From Desulfovibrio sp. UIB00 (GTDB taxonomy: Bacteria > Desulfobacterota > Desulfovibrionia > Desulfovibrionales > Desulfovibrionaceae), in contig NZ_JAETXJ010000010.1 of assembly GCF_022508225.1 (NCBI RefSeq), positions 43,753-107,752 of the forward strand: 64,000 bases of DNA, read 5' to 3'. Below, piece after piece: positions 53,269 to 63,393 of this stretch (position 1 is its first letter; each line of letters opens with the position of its first letter). The notes beneath the pieces were generated by a model, which did not search any database, was not told the DNA's origin, and saw only the letters and a list, made by a program, of their open reading frames with translations. A program made the position numbers and the translations under genes.

Positions 53269-54087
53269 CTAGTGCTTGCCCAGCGCCGCCATGACCTCCA
53301 GAGCATCAGCCTGCTCGGGGTCTGTCTGCAAGGCGCGCAGGGCGTTATCTTCCGCAGCCTGTTTTTTACGCCAGGCAAGATACAGCTTCGACATTTTGCC
53401 AAAGGTGGAGGCATGTCCGCCAAACGTACGCAGCACCGCCTGATACACCGCCTCGGCCTTTTCGTATTCCCGCAGTTCCATCCACGCCGCCACAGCTCCG
53501 GTGTAGGCCGAGGCCTCGCGCGGCTGGATGGTCATGGCTTCCTCATACATGGCGGCGGCTTCGGCAAACAGCCCGGCAGCGGCAAAAATCTGGCCCATTT
53601 GCAGGCGGATGCCTTCCTCATCGCCAAACTCTTCCACTATGCGCTTCAAAAAAGCGCGCCCCTTGGCTACCTGCCCTTCGCGCAAAAAATCCAGCCCGCT
53701 GCTGATAAGCTGCTTTTTCCGCTCCAGCCGGGCCTCTGCCTCCTGCTGCACAGCCTGCTCTGCCGCAGTTTGCAGAATCTTTGCCAGCCCATCCAGTACG
53801 GTGGAAAGCGTTGCTTCCTTGCCCGCTTGCAGGGTGATGCTGCGCGGATTGCCCGTATTGCCGGGATCAAGCAGCGGTTGCAGGGCGCTATGGCGCACAA
53901 TGCCCCCCAAAAATTCCCCGATCTGAATATCCAGTTCCGCCCTTGCTGAACGCATCAGCTTTACCCCGGCCAGAAGCCGCAGCGCCTCACTCATGGTCAC
54001 AAGGGCGCGCTCAACTTCGTCTCGCCGCAGATAGCCCATTGCACGGGCGATATTTTCCCTGATTTCTTTTGGAGCAGTAGTCAGCAT
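53269..54087 (-). CDS. TPR-domain protein
   Basis: A 272-residue soluble protein. An N-terminal helical segment (ENIARAMGYLRRDEVERALV) is followed, from about residue 140, by four or five TPR-like units: GLDFLREGQVAKGRAFLKRI, RLQMGQIFAAAGLFAEAAAM, SAYTGAVAAWMELREYEKAEA and RKKQAAEDNALRALQTDP. The frame is open for another 100 codons upstream, but the true start is ATG 54087, which overlaps the nadD stop by seven bases. It is the third gene of the proA-nadD operon. No specific function can be given. Confidence 0.8.
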   Translation of the reverse strand: MLTTAPKEIRENIARAMGYLRRDEVERALVTMSEALRLLAGVKLMRSARAELDIQIGEFLGGIVRHSALQPLLDPGNTGNPRSITLQAGKEATLSTVLDGLAKILQTAAEQAVQQEAEARLERKKQLISSGLDFLREGQVAKGRAFLKRIVEEFGDEEGIRLQMGQIFAAAGLFAEAAAMYEEAMTIQPREASAYTGAVAAWMELREYEKAEAVYQAVLRTFGGHASTFGKMSKLYLAWRKKQAAEDNALRALQTDPEQADALEVMAALGKH

Positions 54088-54794
54088 GCCGAGCCGTCCT
54101 CTAGCCAGTGATGCCGCACTGTTTGAACGTTGCTTCGCAAAATCTGCAAGGCCGCATCCGGCACAAGGAAATCCACGTTCCGGCCTGTCAGCCAAAGTTG
54201 ACGCACCCGAGATGCGCTCACAGCCAGCCACGGCACAGAAAGAAAATGCGCCAGCCCCCCCCCCGGCAAGACCATGCACGGGCAGGCAGGCAGCAATGGA
54301 GCGAACTCTGCGGCATCGGGCCACAAGGCTTTGGCGGCGGTGATAAAATCGGCAGAGGTATGTCCCTTGCGGGGCACAACCACAAAATGACACAGCCGGG
54401 GCAGATCCAGCCCCTTATGCCATGTGGAGAGCAAGGCGAAATCCGGGCTGCCCAGAATAAAATACAGATCCGTATCCGGCTCTGCCTCACGATAGGCGCA
54501 AAGCGTATCCCACGTATACGACGGCCCCTGGCGCTGAGCCTCCATCCGGTTGCAGCGCAGCCAGGGCAAGCCCTGAGCGCAGGCTTCTACCATGTCGGCG
54601 CGCAGATCAAAAGGCAACATGCCGCGCTGCGCCTTGTGCGGCGGTACGGCGCAAGGCACCATATCCACGCCCTGCACAAGATCGCCCAAGGCCTCGCGGG
54701 CCTCTATGGCCAGCCGCAGGTGTCCCACATGGGGCGGGTTAAAACTGCCGCCAAGAATGGCTCTGCCCGGCGGGGGAGACGCCGCTTCCGTCAT
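54081..54794 (-). CDS. nadD: Nicotinate-nucleotide adenylyltransferase
   Basis: Transfers AMP from ATP to nicotinate mononucleotide in NAD synthesis. The ATP-binding GGSFNPPHVGHLRLA (T/HxGH motif), VPPHK for substrate binding, and the C-terminal SASRVRQLW (SxxxxR-type motif) are all present. At 237 residues it is slightly longer than most. It begins directly at the proA stop with no gap and overlaps the TPR gene by seven bases, so the three genes are translated as a chain. proA-nadD pairing is common in bacteria. Confidence 0.93.
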   Translation of the reverse strand: MTEAASPPPGRAILGGSFNPPHVGHLRLAIEAREALGDLVQGVDMVPCAVPPHKAQRGMLPFDLRADMVEACAQGLPWLRCNRMEAQRQGPSYTWDTLCAYREAEPDTDLYFILGSPDFALLSTWHKGLDLPRLCHFVVVPRKGHTSADFITAAKALWPDAAEFAPLLPACPCMVLPGGGLAHFLSVPWLAVSASRVRQLWLTGRNVDFLVPDAALQILRSNVQTVRHHWLEDGSAC

Positions 54795-56054
54795 TTATCC
54801 GCGCACCTGCCCCTGGCCAAGCACCACAAACTTGGTGGTGGTCAGTTCGTCCACGCCCATGGGGCCGTAGGCATGCAGCTTTGAGGTAGAAATGCCGATC
54901 TCCGCGCCCAGGCCAAGCTGCCCGCCATCGTTGAAACGGCTGGAAGCGTTGACTGCCACCATGGAAGCATCCGCCTCGCGCAAAAAGCGCATGGCATGCT
55001 CATGGTTGTTGGTGCAGATGATTTCTGTATGATTTGAGCCGTAGCGGGCAATGTGATCCAGCGCGGCATCCATACTTTCCACCACGCAAACAGCAAGCAC
55101 CAAGGCATGGAATTCCTGCCCGAGATCATCGGGCTGCTGGGCAACGGCAGTCGCGCCAAGCAGGGGCAGCGATTGCGGGCAGGCGCGAAATTCCACCCCG
55201 GCAGCGCCAAGCTTTGCCGCCACCTTGGGCAGAAAATCCTTGACCACGTCGCAGTGCACCAGCAGGCATTCCAGCGCGTTGCACACACCGGGGCGCTGCA
55301 CCTTGCCGTTAAAAACAATCTCTGCGGCTGCATCCAGATCGGCATCCACATCAATATACGCGTGGCACACGCCCTTGAAGTGCTTGAGCACGGGCATGGT
55401 GGCAGCTTCGGTCACGGCGCGCACAAGGCCCTCGCCGCCGCGCGGGATAATTACATCAATATAGCTGTCGAGCTTGCACAGAGCGTTGACGGCTTCGTGT
55501 CCGGGTATGGACACAAGCTGGGCCGCATCGGCGGGCAATCCCGCCTGGGCCAGCGCATCACACAGGGCCTTGGCAAGCGCGATGTTGGAGCGCAAGGCCT
55601 CGCTGCCGCCGCGCAGAATAACCGCATTGCCCGCCTTGATGCACAAAATGGCGGCGTCGATGGTCACATTGGGGCGCGCCTCGTAGATCATGGCGATCAC
55701 GCCCAACGGCACGCGCATACGGCCCACAAGCAGACCATTGGGCCGCTGCCACTGGCGCTCCGTAGCGCCCACAGGGTCAGGCAGATTGGCCACGTGGCGG
55801 CAGGCTGCGCGCATTTCATCCATGATGGCAGGGGTAAGCGTCAAGCGGTCAAGGCGGGGGGCATCCTGCCCGGCGGCACGGGCCGCAGCAAGGTCTTCCG
55901 CATTGGCGGCCAGAATTTCGGCCTCCCGCTCCTGCAGCAGTTGCGCCAGCCCCAGCAGGGCTTGCGTTTTGGCATCGGGGTGGGCCTTGGCTATGGCCCT
56001 GGCCGCTTCCTTTGCCCGCGCGCCAAGGCGCGACATTTCTTCTGCAGGCGTCAT
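54795..56054 (-). CDS. proA: Gamma-glutamyl phosphate reductase
   Basis: The second step of proline synthesis: NADPH reduction of gamma-glutamyl phosphate to glutamate semialdehyde. At 419 residues it has typical length. Family strings are VPLGVIAMIYEARPNVT, KAGNAVILRGGSEA, IPRGGEGLVRAV, the catalytic Cys in QRPGVCNALE, YGSNHTEII and SSRFNDGGQLGLGAEIGIS. It is the first gene of proA-nadD-TPR on the minus strand and is divergent from the TPR membrane protein gene, with 184 bases between the starts. Confidence 0.96.
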   Translation of the reverse strand: MTPAEEMSRLGARAKEAARAIAKAHPDAKTQALLGLAQLLQEREAEILAANAEDLAAARAAGQDAPRLDRLTLTPAIMDEMRAACRHVANLPDPVGATERQWQRPNGLLVGRMRVPLGVIAMIYEARPNVTIDAAILCIKAGNAVILRGGSEALRSNIALAKALCDALAQAGLPADAAQLVSIPGHEAVNALCKLDSYIDVIIPRGGEGLVRAVTEAATMPVLKHFKGVCHAYIDVDADLDAAAEIVFNGKVQRPGVCNALECLLVHCDVVKDFLPKVAAKLGAAGVEFRACPQSLPLLGATAVAQQPDDLGQEFHALVLAVCVVESMDAALDHIARYGSNHTEIICTNNHEHAMRFLREADASMVAVNASSRFNDGGQLGLGAEIGISTSKLHAYGPMGVDELTTTKFVVLGQGQVRG

Positions 56055-56238
56055 GCATACTCCTTATTGTATTGGCCGGGGCCGCGCGGGCAGCCTGACC
56101 AGAGGATATTTGTTTTGACAGAGGGGCTTATTCTGGCCTAAGAAAAAAGCTTCCGTCCAGCTCCGCCGATCGTGAAACGCGCAGGGCAAACGCGCGGAAA
56201 AACTACGGCGGTTCCGCCTCCCTAAGGAGTTTTGATAC

Positions 56239-56988
56239 ATGAATCCGCAAAAGAATCAAGGCGCAGAGGATTCCCCCCTGTTGCGCGACCTTCAGGCAGA
56301 AGTCAGCTCCGAAAGCGCCCCCATGCTCCAGTTCATGCTGCGCCACGCTGGCACCATAGCCAGCATTGTGGTGCTGTTTGTGCTGGTTCTGGCGGGCACC
56401 GGCATCTGGCGCTGGTACAGCACATCTAAAAATGATGAGGCGCGGCAGTCGCTTGCGCGCATTGTGCTGCAAACCAGCGGCCCCGCGCAGGTCAAGGAAC
56501 TTGCCGCCCTGGCGGAAAAAGCTCCTGCTGACGTGAAGTTTTCCGCCTATCTGGCTCTGGGCCAGAGCGCCATGAGCAACGGCGACAACGCCACTGCCGC
56601 AGATGCATTTGCCAAGGCCGCCAAGGAAAGCGAAGGCCCCCTTGCGCTGATTGCCGGCATGAACGAGGCCGGCGCCATGCTCAAGGCCGGAAAATACGCC
56701 GATGCCCTTGCCCTGCTGCAAAAGCTGCAAGCAGCGCTGCCGGGTGAAGTTACAGCTCCCCAGCTCAAGCAGATGATGGCCGAAGCCGCCGTAGCCGCCG
56801 GGCAGACAGAACAGGCCGCACGCATATACCTTTCCCTCTCGCGCGAGGCGCAGGGCCTCAACAGCGAATATTTCCGCGCCCGCGCAACCACGCTGGCCCC
56901 CAAGATTGTTGAAGAAGAAGCTGCCCAGACTGCGACCCCGGCAGCGCCAGACGGCGCTGGGGAAAAATCTTCCGGCAAAGCCCAGTAA
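56239..56988 (+). CDS. Membrane-anchored TPR protein (YfgM-like)
   Basis: 249 residues. A short cytoplasmic N-terminus is followed by a single helix (TIASIVVLFVLVLAGTGIW, about 38-58) and a periplasmic TPR-like domain. Helical pairs include YLALGQSAMSNGDNATAADAF and NEAGAMLKAGKYADALALLQ. The tail is Ala/Pro/Glu-rich and disordered. The layout is that of the YfgM/TPR_21 family, which in E. coli assists SecYEG and periplasmic chaperones, but similarity is judged on architecture only. AAGGAG lies nine bases before the ATG. It is followed by iorA on the same strand after a hairpin. Confidence 0.78.
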   Translation: MNPQKNQGAEDSPLLRDLQAEVSSESAPMLQFMLRHAGTIASIVVLFVLVLAGTGIWRWYSTSKNDEARQSLARIVLQTSGPAQVKELAALAEKAPADVKFSAYLALGQSAMSNGDNATAADAFAKAAKESEGPLALIAGMNEAGAMLKAGKYADALALLQKLQAALPGEVTAPQLKQMMAEAAVAAGQTEQAARIYLSLSREAQGLNSEYFRARATTLAPKIVEEEAAQTATPAAPDGAGEKSSGKAQ

Positions 56989-56998
56989 ATATCTCTTC

Positions 56999-57033
56999 GC
57001 AAGCCCGCGCATGTGCAAACAGCGCGGGCTTGC
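56999..57033 (+). terminator. Hairpin between TPR gene and iorA
   Basis: GCAAGCCCGCGC / GCGCGGGCTTGC, 12-bp GC-rich stem (56999-57010 and 57022-57033). No T-run follows, so it may be a partial terminator or an RNA-stability element. Confidence 0.5.
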
Positions 57034-57116
57034 GTCATTGTAGGCGGGGCCGCATGGGTCGCGCCATTTTGCATCCAGTTGCGGTTCAGGCGCATATGCC
57101 TGGGCCTGGAGGGAAC

Positions 57117-58967
57117 ATGAGCAATCATCCGCTGTTGCAGGGCGCTCGCGGCGAGCGGCACCTGCTGTTGGGAAACGAAGCCATTGTGCGCGGCGCGCTT
57201 GAAGCGGGTGTGCATATGGTCAGTTGTTACCCTGGCACTCCGTCTTCGGAAGTGCCGGACACGTTCCACCGGCTTGGCGGCGAGGGCCGCTATCGGCTGG
57301 AATATTCCGTCAACGAGAAGGTGGCTATGGAAGTGGCCGCCGGTGCCGCCCTTGGCGGTGCCATGAGCCTCGTGACCATGAAGCATGTGGGCGTCAACGT
57401 GGCTGCCGACCCGCTGTTCACCTCCGTTTACACTGGCCTGCCCGGCGGCATGGTCTTGCTGACGGCAGACGACCCCGGTTGCCACTCGAGCCAGAACGAA
57501 CAGGACAACCGCACCTATGCGCGCTTTGCCCTGCTTCCCTGTTTTGAGCCTGCCTCAGCGCAGGAAGCCAAGGACATGACCCGCGAGGCCTTTCGTCTTG
57601 CCCGCGAGCTGCAACAGCCCGTGATGCTGCGCACCACCACCCGCGTCAGCCACATGCGCGGCGCTGTGGATTTTGACGATCTGCCCGCCACCCAGCCCAA
57701 GGTTGAGTTCAAGCGCGACCCGAGCCGTTTTGTGCCGGTTCCCGCTGTGGCCCGCAAGCGCCATCTGGTGCTGGACGGCATCATTGAAAAAGCCCGTCAG
57801 TTTGCGGAATCCAGCCGCTTCAATACAGTGCATGAACCCCAGACACCCACGCGCCTCGGCATCATCACCAGCGGCGTGGCCCGCAACTACCTGGCCGACG
57901 CCCTTTCGGCTGGCGGATGGGAAGACCGTGTGCGAGTGCTTGAGCTTGGCATGACCTGGCCCCTGCCCACCGCCATGATCACCGAATTTTTACGCGGCTG
58001 CGACCGTGTGCTGGTGCTTGAAGAAGGCGTTGACCTGCTGGAGCAGGACATCCGCGCCCTGGTGCAAAAGCAGGACATCCACGTGCGCATTGAAGGCAAG
58101 GATTCCGGCCTTACCGGCCAGGGTGAATACTCCACCACCCTTGTCATGCGCCGCCTTTCCTCCTGGCTCGACACGCCCTGCCCGGCCAAACCCGTGCGCA
58201 GCGTGGACATGGAGCTGCCGGGCCGCCCGCCGAACCTCTGCGCCGGTTGTTCGCACCGCGCCGTCTACTATGCCGCGCGGCAGGTTTTTGGCGACGATGC
58301 CTTCTATTCCAGCGACATCGGCTGTTACACTCTGGGTCTGTTGCCGCCTCTGCGCGCTGCGGATTTTCTGGTGTGCATGGGGTCTTCCATATCCGCAGGC
58401 AGCGGCTTTGCCCGCGCATCGGAAAAACCCGTTGTGGCCTTTATCGGCGACTCCACGTTCTTCCACTCCGGCATGACAGGCCTTGCCAACGCGGTTTTCA
58501 ACCAGCATGACGTCATTCTGGTCATTCTGGACAACGGCACCACGGCCATGACCGGGCATCAGCCCAACCCCGGCATGCTGCAGGACATGCTTGGCTCCAT
58601 GAGCCAGCACATGGATATCGAAGCCATTGTGCGCGCCATGGGCGTTACCCAGTGCGCCAAGGTGCGCTCCTTCAACGTGAAGGCCGTCACCAAGGCGCTG
58701 GAAGAAATGAAGGCCCAGAGCGGCGTGCGAGTGTTGATTACCGAAGAGCCCTGCGTGCTGTATGCCCGCCGTCAGCTCAAAAAGGCCCAGCCCCAGGTGG
58801 CCGAAGTGGCCCAGCAGGGACCGGAAGCCATGCGCTGCCTTGAGCAGCTGGCCTGCCCCGCCTTTTACCGCGAGGGCGACAATCTTGCTGTGGACGCCAC
58901 GCTCTGCACGGGCTGCATGGTCTGTTTGCAGGTTGCGCCCACGGCCTTCAAGGCGCGGAAGCGGTAG
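57117..58967 (+). CDS. iorA: Indolepyruvate:ferredoxin oxidoreductase, alpha subunit
   Basis: Thiamin-diphosphate enzyme that decarboxylates aryl pyruvates (from Trp, Phe, Tyr) to aryl-acetyl-CoA with ferredoxin reduction. At the N-terminus SCYPGTPSSEV and EYSVNEKVAMEVAAGAALGG form the pyrimidine domain. The TPP-binding domain has NLCAGCSHR, SDIGCYTLG and GDSTFFHSGMTGLANAVFN. The C-terminal ferredoxin part is abnormal: RCLEQLACPAF keeps two cysteines of the first cluster motif, and CTGCMVCLQVAP lacks the fourth cysteine of the second (Ala instead). Five ligands remain of the usual eight. At 616 residues the length is normal. GGAGG lies five bases before ATG 57117. iorB follows after 9 bases. 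Confidence 0.93.
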   Translation: MSNHPLLQGARGERHLLLGNEAIVRGALEAGVHMVSCYPGTPSSEVPDTFHRLGGEGRYRLEYSVNEKVAMEVAAGAALGGAMSLVTMKHVGVNVAADPLFTSVYTGLPGGMVLLTADDPGCHSSQNEQDNRTYARFALLPCFEPASAQEAKDMTREAFRLARELQQPVMLRTTTRVSHMRGAVDFDDLPATQPKVEFKRDPSRFVPVPAVARKRHLVLDGIIEKARQFAESSRFNTVHEPQTPTRLGIITSGVARNYLADALSAGGWEDRVRVLELGMTWPLPTAMITEFLRGCDRVLVLEEGVDLLEQDIRALVQKQDIHVRIEGKDSGLTGQGEYSTTLVMRRLSSWLDTPCPAKPVRSVDMELPGRPPNLCAGCSHRAVYYAARQVFGDDAFYSSDIGCYTLGLLPPLRAADFLVCMGSSISAGSGFARASEKPVVAFIGDSTFFHSGMTGLANAVFNQHDVILVILDNGTTAMTGHQPNPGMLQDMLGSMSQHMDIEAIVRAMGVTQCAKVRSFNVKAVTKALEEMKAQSGVRVLITEEPCVLYARRQLKKAQPQVAEVAQQGPEAMRCLEQLACPAFYREGDNLAVDATLCTGCMVCLQVAPTAFKARKR

Positions 58968-58976
58968 GGAGATATT

Positions 58977-59585
58977 ATGAAGACACAAGAAATGCAAAAG
59001 CGGATGCGTATATTCTTTACCGGCGTGGGCGGTCAGGGAACCCTGACGGCCACAACCCTGCTGGCCCGCACGGCGCTGGAAGCCGGACTGGATGTGGTGG
59101 CTGGCGAAGTACACGGCATGGCCCAGCGCGGCGGCGTGGTGGAATCTGTCATGCTGCTCGGCGGCTGGCGTTCCCCCAAGCTGGACTACGGCGAAGCCGA
59201 TGTGCTGCTTGGCTTTGAGCCGCTGGAAACCCTGCGCGCCCTGCCCTATTTGCAACCCGGCGGCGCGATCTTTTCCAGCAGCGATGCCCTGCCGCCCCTC
59301 AGCGTTTCACTGGGCAAGGCAGTGTACCCCGACATGCCGCACATTATGGAAAAGGCCCGTCAGGTCGCCGGACAGTGCCACTTTGTGCCCTGCCGCGAAC
59401 TTGGCATGCAGGCCGGTTCCGTACAGAGCGGCAACACTGTGCTGCTGAGCGTGGTCTGTTCTTCTGGCGTGCTGCCCTTTGGCGTGGACGCGCTGGAAGC
59501 CGCCATCAAAAAATTCCTGCCCGCGAAATTGCAGGAATCCAACCTCAAGGCGCTGGAACTGGGCAAAGCCTACGTGAATAAATAG
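58977..59585 (+). CDS. iorB: Indolepyruvate:ferredoxin oxidoreductase, beta subunit
   Basis: The gamma-type subunit partner of IorA, 202 residues. Its Rossmann-like start is FFTGVGGQGTLTATTLLA, and GEVHGMAQRGGVVESVML follows as in the pyruvate oxidoreductase gamma family. SGNTVLLSVVCSSGVLPF lies in the C-terminal half. GGGAG lies about five bases before the ATG. Nine bases separate it from iorA, and a strong terminator follows. Confidence 0.94.
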   Translation: MKTQEMQKRMRIFFTGVGGQGTLTATTLLARTALEAGLDVVAGEVHGMAQRGGVVESVMLLGGWRSPKLDYGEADVLLGFEPLETLRALPYLQPGGAIFSSSDALPPLSVSLGKAVYPDMPHIMEKARQVAGQCHFVPCRELGMQAGSVQSGNTVLLSVVCSSGVLPFGVDALEAAIKKFLPAKLQESNLKALELGKAYVNK

Positions 59586-59643
59586 CGCCTTGCGGTGCAG
59601 GCCCGCCACAGCGGCGGCGCCTGACGTGACCCATTATGAACGC

Positions 59644-59676
59644 AAGAAGCCCCTTCAATGAAGGGGCTTCTTTTTT
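59644..59676 (+). terminator. Terminator after iorAB
   Basis: AAGAAGCCCCTT / AAGGGGCTTCTT, 12-bp stem (59644-59655 and 59661-59672), then TTTT. It also lies just after the stop of the converging chemoreceptor gene. Confidence 0.93.
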
Positions 59677-59696
59677 GCTACGGGATAATTTTTGCC

Positions 59697-61451
59697 TCAG
59701 CAGTTCTGCATCTGCTCAATGAGGCCTTCAAGATTTTTGGCCTGGGCAGAAAGCCCCGCAACGGCGCGCGAAGCAGCGTTCATGGCAACAGCTGTTTGCC
59801 GCGAAAGGCTGGTAACATCCCCAATAGTACGGTTAATCTGGTCAGTGGCCACAGCCTGCTGCTCGCTGGCGGTGGCAATGGCGCTGACCTGATTAGCGGT
59901 TTCTTCCACTGTTCCCACAATGCCCTCCAGCGCCTGCCCTGACTGCTGGGCAGCTTCGGTTGCCAGCGAGATGCCTTTTACCGCTTCCTCCACAGAGGCG
60001 GCGCTATGGGCCACGCTTTGCTGAATAGCCTTGATGGCCGTATCAACATCGTGGGTGGAAGCCATTGTTTTTTCCGCAAGTTTGCGCACTTCGTCCGCCA
60101 CCACGGCAAAGCCGCGCCCTGCATCCCCAGCCCTTGCGGCCTCAATGGCAGCATTGAGGGCGAGCAGGTTGGTCTGATCCGCAATATCCGAAATTACGTT
60201 CATGATTCGGGTGATGGCCTGCGCATGCCCGCCAAGTTGCTCCATGTCATCCTTGAGGCGCAAGGAGGTGGAGCGCACGGTTTCAATACTCTCCAGAGCG
60301 TGGCGAACCACCTTGGCCCCGTCCTCGGCTTTCTGGCGGGTTTCTGCCGAGGAATCAGACGCCACGGCGGCATTTTGCGCCACTTCGCCCACGGTGGCAT
60401 TCATCTGCTCCATGCCTGTGGCGGCTTCCGTGAGCCTCTGGGCCGTGCTGTCAGCACTTTCTTCCGCCTGCCGGATGGTTTCGCCTACCTGCCCGGAGGC
60501 AGTGGCCACAACATGGGTCACTTCTTCCAGCGCCTCGGCTACCTGCTGCATGGCTTCTGTTTTTGCCCGCGCATCGCGCTCCGCCGCCTCGGCCTGTTGC
60601 AGGGCGGCATTGGCCCTGGCGGATTCTTCCCGCGCCTTTTCCGATTCACTGCGCGCACTTTCTATATGCGCTTTCAAAGCCTGAACCATGAGTACCAGCG
60701 AGGCGTACACACCTTGCTGGCGGCCTGAGTGCTCAAGATCATAATCCCCTTGAGCCACGCGGCACGCTATAAGCTGCAACTGCGCGGGATCCTTGCCGAG
60801 CTGACGCTTGATGGCAAGCGTGATGCCCGCCGTAACCGCAATGCTGAACAGTATGCCCACGATGGCAAGCGCGGCCCCGGCCATACGCGACTGGCGCGCA
60901 ATTTCCTGCGCGCCCGCCGCAGCCTCCTGACTACGCTGCACGTCGTGCTGTACAAGCTGGTCAAAATAGCGCGCAAGGCGGATAAAATCGGCCCTGCTAC
61001 GGGTGAACAGCGCAATGGAACCATCAGTGTCACCCTCGCCCGCCAGTCGGATAATTTCTTCGCGTGTGGCTTCCTCCGCACGCAACTGGGCCGTGATGTT
61101 GCCCCACAGCTCATCATCCACTTGTTCGCCCGCCTGCTTACGCGTCTCAATCAATGCCTGATAGGCCTCGGCGTGCTGCGCAAACTGCTTGAGTGCGCGC
61201 TTGATACGGTCGCGATACTCGGCAATGGTGACTCTATCCGTATGGGGGGTGAGGGCCGCCAGATCTGAACGAGCCGAATAAAGCAGGGAGGCCATGGTCT
61301 GCACCGCAACGAGCGAGGGTACATACTGCTGATCCATATGGCTGACGGCGTGATCAATACGGTCGGTATTGACGTAATACACGCCGAACAGCGCCAGCAT
61401 GAGAACAATGATGCTGCTGAACGAAAGAACCAGTTTCGTGGTCAGCTTCAT
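59697..61451 (-). CDS. Methyl-accepting chemotaxis protein
   Basis: 584 residues. The first membrane helix is [20 protein letters not shown], followed by a four-helix-bundle periplasmic sensor (about 30-190, with [20 protein letters not shown]). The second helix is [20 protein letters not shown], followed by HAMP and the signalling coiled coil. The tip is [20 protein letters not shown] and [14 protein letters not shown]. No CheR-binding pentapeptide is seen at the C-terminus. The ligand is unknown; 4HB sensors bind small metabolites. GGGAG lies six bases before ATG 61451. It follows the EAL-CBS-GGDEF gene by 49 bases and may be co-transcribed with it. Confidence 0.9.
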   Translation of the reverse strand: MKLTTKLVLSFSSIIVLMLALFGVYYVNTDRIDHAVSHMDQQYVPSLVAVQTMASLLYSARSDLAALTPHTDRVTIAEYRDRIKRALKQFAQHAEAYQALIETRKQAGEQVDDELWGNITAQLRAEEATREEIIRLAGEGDTDGSIALFTRSRADFIRLARYFDQLVQHDVQRSQEAAAGAQEIARQSRMAGAALAIVGILFSIAVTAGITLAIKRQLGKDPAQLQLIACRVAQGDYDLEHSGRQQGVYASLVLMVQALKAHIESARSESEKAREESARANAALQQAEAAERDARAKTEAMQQVAEALEEVTHVVATASGQVGETIRQAEESADSTAQRLTEAATGMEQMNATVGEVAQNAAVASDSSAETRQKAEDGAKVVRHALESIETVRSTSLRLKDDMEQLGGHAQAITRIMNVISDIADQTNLLALNAAIEAARAGDAGRGFAVVADEVRKLAEKTMASTHDVDTAIKAIQQSVAHSAASVEEAVKGISLATEAAQQSGQALEGIVGTVEETANQVSAIATASEQQAVATDQINRTIGDVTSLSRQTAVAMNAASRAVAGLSAQAKNLEGLIEQMQNC

Positions 61452-61500
61452 GAACACTCCCGTAGTTTGATTGCTGCCCCTGCGAGGGCAGCAAAGATCG

Positions 61501-63393
61501 TTAGGCTTCAAGCTGGTAGTTGCTGCCGCTGATGCGTTTGCACTGTTTTTTCAGCGTGGCTGCGGCCCGCGCCAGATCAAAGCTGCTCTGAAAGTTGCTG
61601 GCCTTGACGCCGACAATGGTCAGGGACATGAGCGGGAAGCGCTCCTCAATATTGCTGCGGCTTTTGCCCTCGATGTAACCGCGCTGGACGTCATCGGCAC
61701 TGTAAAAGGCAGGCACGCTATCGTTAAAGGCCGAGATGATGGTTTCGCATACGCTACGGGCTGTCAGGGCGTCTGTTACAGCGATAAAATCATCACCGCC
61801 GATGTGCCCCACAAAGTCATCCTCGAGCGCGCTTTCCTTGATGATGGAGGAAAGGCGCTTGAGCGCCCTGTCGCCATTTTTAAAGCCGTATTTGTCGTTG
61901 TAAGCCTTGAAGTTGTCGATATCGAAGTAGAGAACAATGCGTGGCAAACCAAGACGCACAAGCCGTTCCAGCTCAATATCTATGAGCGCGTTGCCGGGCA
62001 GTTCTGAAAGGGGGTTGAGTTGGCGCGCATTGGCGACCTCAAGCTCAATGCTTTTTTCGAGCAGTTCCTTGACTGTCACCACGCCCTGGTAGCGCCCCTC
62101 GCGGGTCACGGTGACAAAATCATAGAGTTTGGCGTCATCACGGCGCATGGCCTGCCGCGCTACCAGATCAATGGTGCACTGGTGGTCTACACACAGAAAG
62201 GAGCGGTCCATGACCGCCTCCACGGCTTTGTCGGCAAAAAGGGAAAAACCGAACCTTCCGCTCAGTTGCTCGTGCAGGCGGTTGCGCGTGAGCGCCCCAA
62301 CGGGAATCTCGCCCATGACAACGCACAGGCCATTGAGCTTGCTGTTTTTTTCAAACAGATCAACCACGCTGCGTATGGGCATGTGCGGCGGTACAACAGT
62401 GCCTGGGCGGCAAATGTGCCGCACATGAAACTTGTGGACGCGCGCGCCGAAAAATCTGTTTTTAATTTTGTTTTCACGGTGAATGACCTGAAGCGCCTCC
62501 GGATCTACGGCCCTAGGCGTGGGGTCTGGCCTGCGGAGAAAATATCCCTGCCCGTAGGGCACATCAAAGCTTATGAGGGTTGCCAGCTCTTCTTCAGTTT
62601 CAATGCCCTCGGCAATGATGCGCGTATTGGTGAGCGCCGCGAATTCCTGCATGCTCTTGATAAGCGCCTGCCGGGTAAGATCTTTATCCACACCGCGTAT
62701 GAGCTGCATGTCGAGCTTGATAAAGTGCGGCTGTACGTCTGATATGAGGTTGAGGCCGGAATAGCCCGCACCTGCATCATCAATGCTGATCTGGTAATTC
62801 TGGCCTTTGTAGTGCTCGATAATCTGTTTGAAGCCGCGCAGGTTCACGACGGATTCACGCTCGGTGATTTCAAAAACAATATCTTCGGCGCTGATGGCAA
62901 AACGGGTCAGGTATTCCTTGGTGAATCCCATACCGAAATGGGAATCCTGAATAATGTTAGGATTTACATTGAGGAACAGACGGATGCCCGTTGGCATCTG
63001 GCGGGCAGCGCGCAGGGCGCTGCGCCTAAAGAGATGCTCAAGCTCCAGCATGCGGCCGTTTTCCAGCGCGCACTGAATGAGGGCCTCGGGATTTTCAAGC
63101 GGAGTGCCTGCAGGGCCGCGACCCAACGCTTCGTAACCAAAAACTGCGCCATCACGAAGAGAAACAATGGGCTGGAGCACGCTGGTGATGGTCTGATCCT
63201 GGAGCACGTCCAGCAAGGCCTGACGACGCTGATCATCATCGGCATTTGCAACATTCAGTGAAGTTGATGCGGGGGGCGGAACCATGGAAGTAGCACGGCG
63301 TGGATGAGAGCACGAATCCGCCAAGCTTGCAGGATGCAGCGGCAGATCGCAAAAAGTTTCTACAAATAAATCCTGCGCGGAAGAATCGGGCAT
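61501..63393 (-). CDS. EAL-CBS-GGDEF cyclic-di-GMP protein
   Basis: 630 residues, soluble. EAL domain at about 65-310: [28 protein letters not shown] and [11 protein letters not shown], so the phosphodiesterase motifs look intact. Two CBS repeats follow (about 345-465; [16 protein letters not shown] and [14 protein letters not shown]), a likely nucleotide-sensing module. Last is a GGDEF domain with [15 protein letters not shown] but a GGDDF signature in place of GGDEF/GGEEF, so cyclase activity is doubtful; it may instead bind GTP and regulate the EAL domain. ATG 63393 has GGAGG directly upstream. It is probably co-transcribed with the chemoreceptor gene downstream. Confidence 0.88.
   Translation of the reverse strand: MPDSSAQDLFVETFCDLPLHPASLADSCSHPRRATSMVPPPASTSLNVANADDDQRRQALLDVLQDQTITSVLQPIVSLRDGAVFGYEALGRGPAGTPLENPEALIQCALENGRMLELEHLFRRSALRAARQMPTGIRLFLNVNPNIIQDSHFGMGFTKEYLTRFAISAEDIVFEITERESVVNLRGFKQIIEHYKGQNYQISIDDAGAGYSGLNLISDVQPHFIKLDMQLIRGVDKDLTRQALIKSMQEFAALTNTRIIAEGIETEEELATLISFDVPYGQGYFLRRPDPTPRAVDPEALQVIHRENKIKNRFFGARVHKFHVRHICRPGTVVPPHMPIRSVVDLFEKNSKLNGLCVVMGEIPVGALTRNRLHEQLSGRFGFSLFADKAVEAVMDRSFLCVDHQCTIDLVARQAMRRDDAKLYDFVTVTREGRYQGVVTVKELLEKSIELEVANARQLNPLSELPGNALIDIELERLVRLGLPRIVLYFDIDNFKAYNDKYGFKNGDRALKRLSSIIKESALEDDFVGHIGGDDFIAVTDALTARSVCETIISAFNDSVPAFYSADDVQRGYIEGKSRSNIEERFPLMSLTIVGVKASNFQSSFDLARAAATLKKQCKRISGSNYQLEA

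Noticed and set aside
57990..59255. Minus-strand frame of 421 codons opposite iorAB
   Set aside because: Antisense shadow; the His- and Gly-rich product reflects reverse-complement codon bias.
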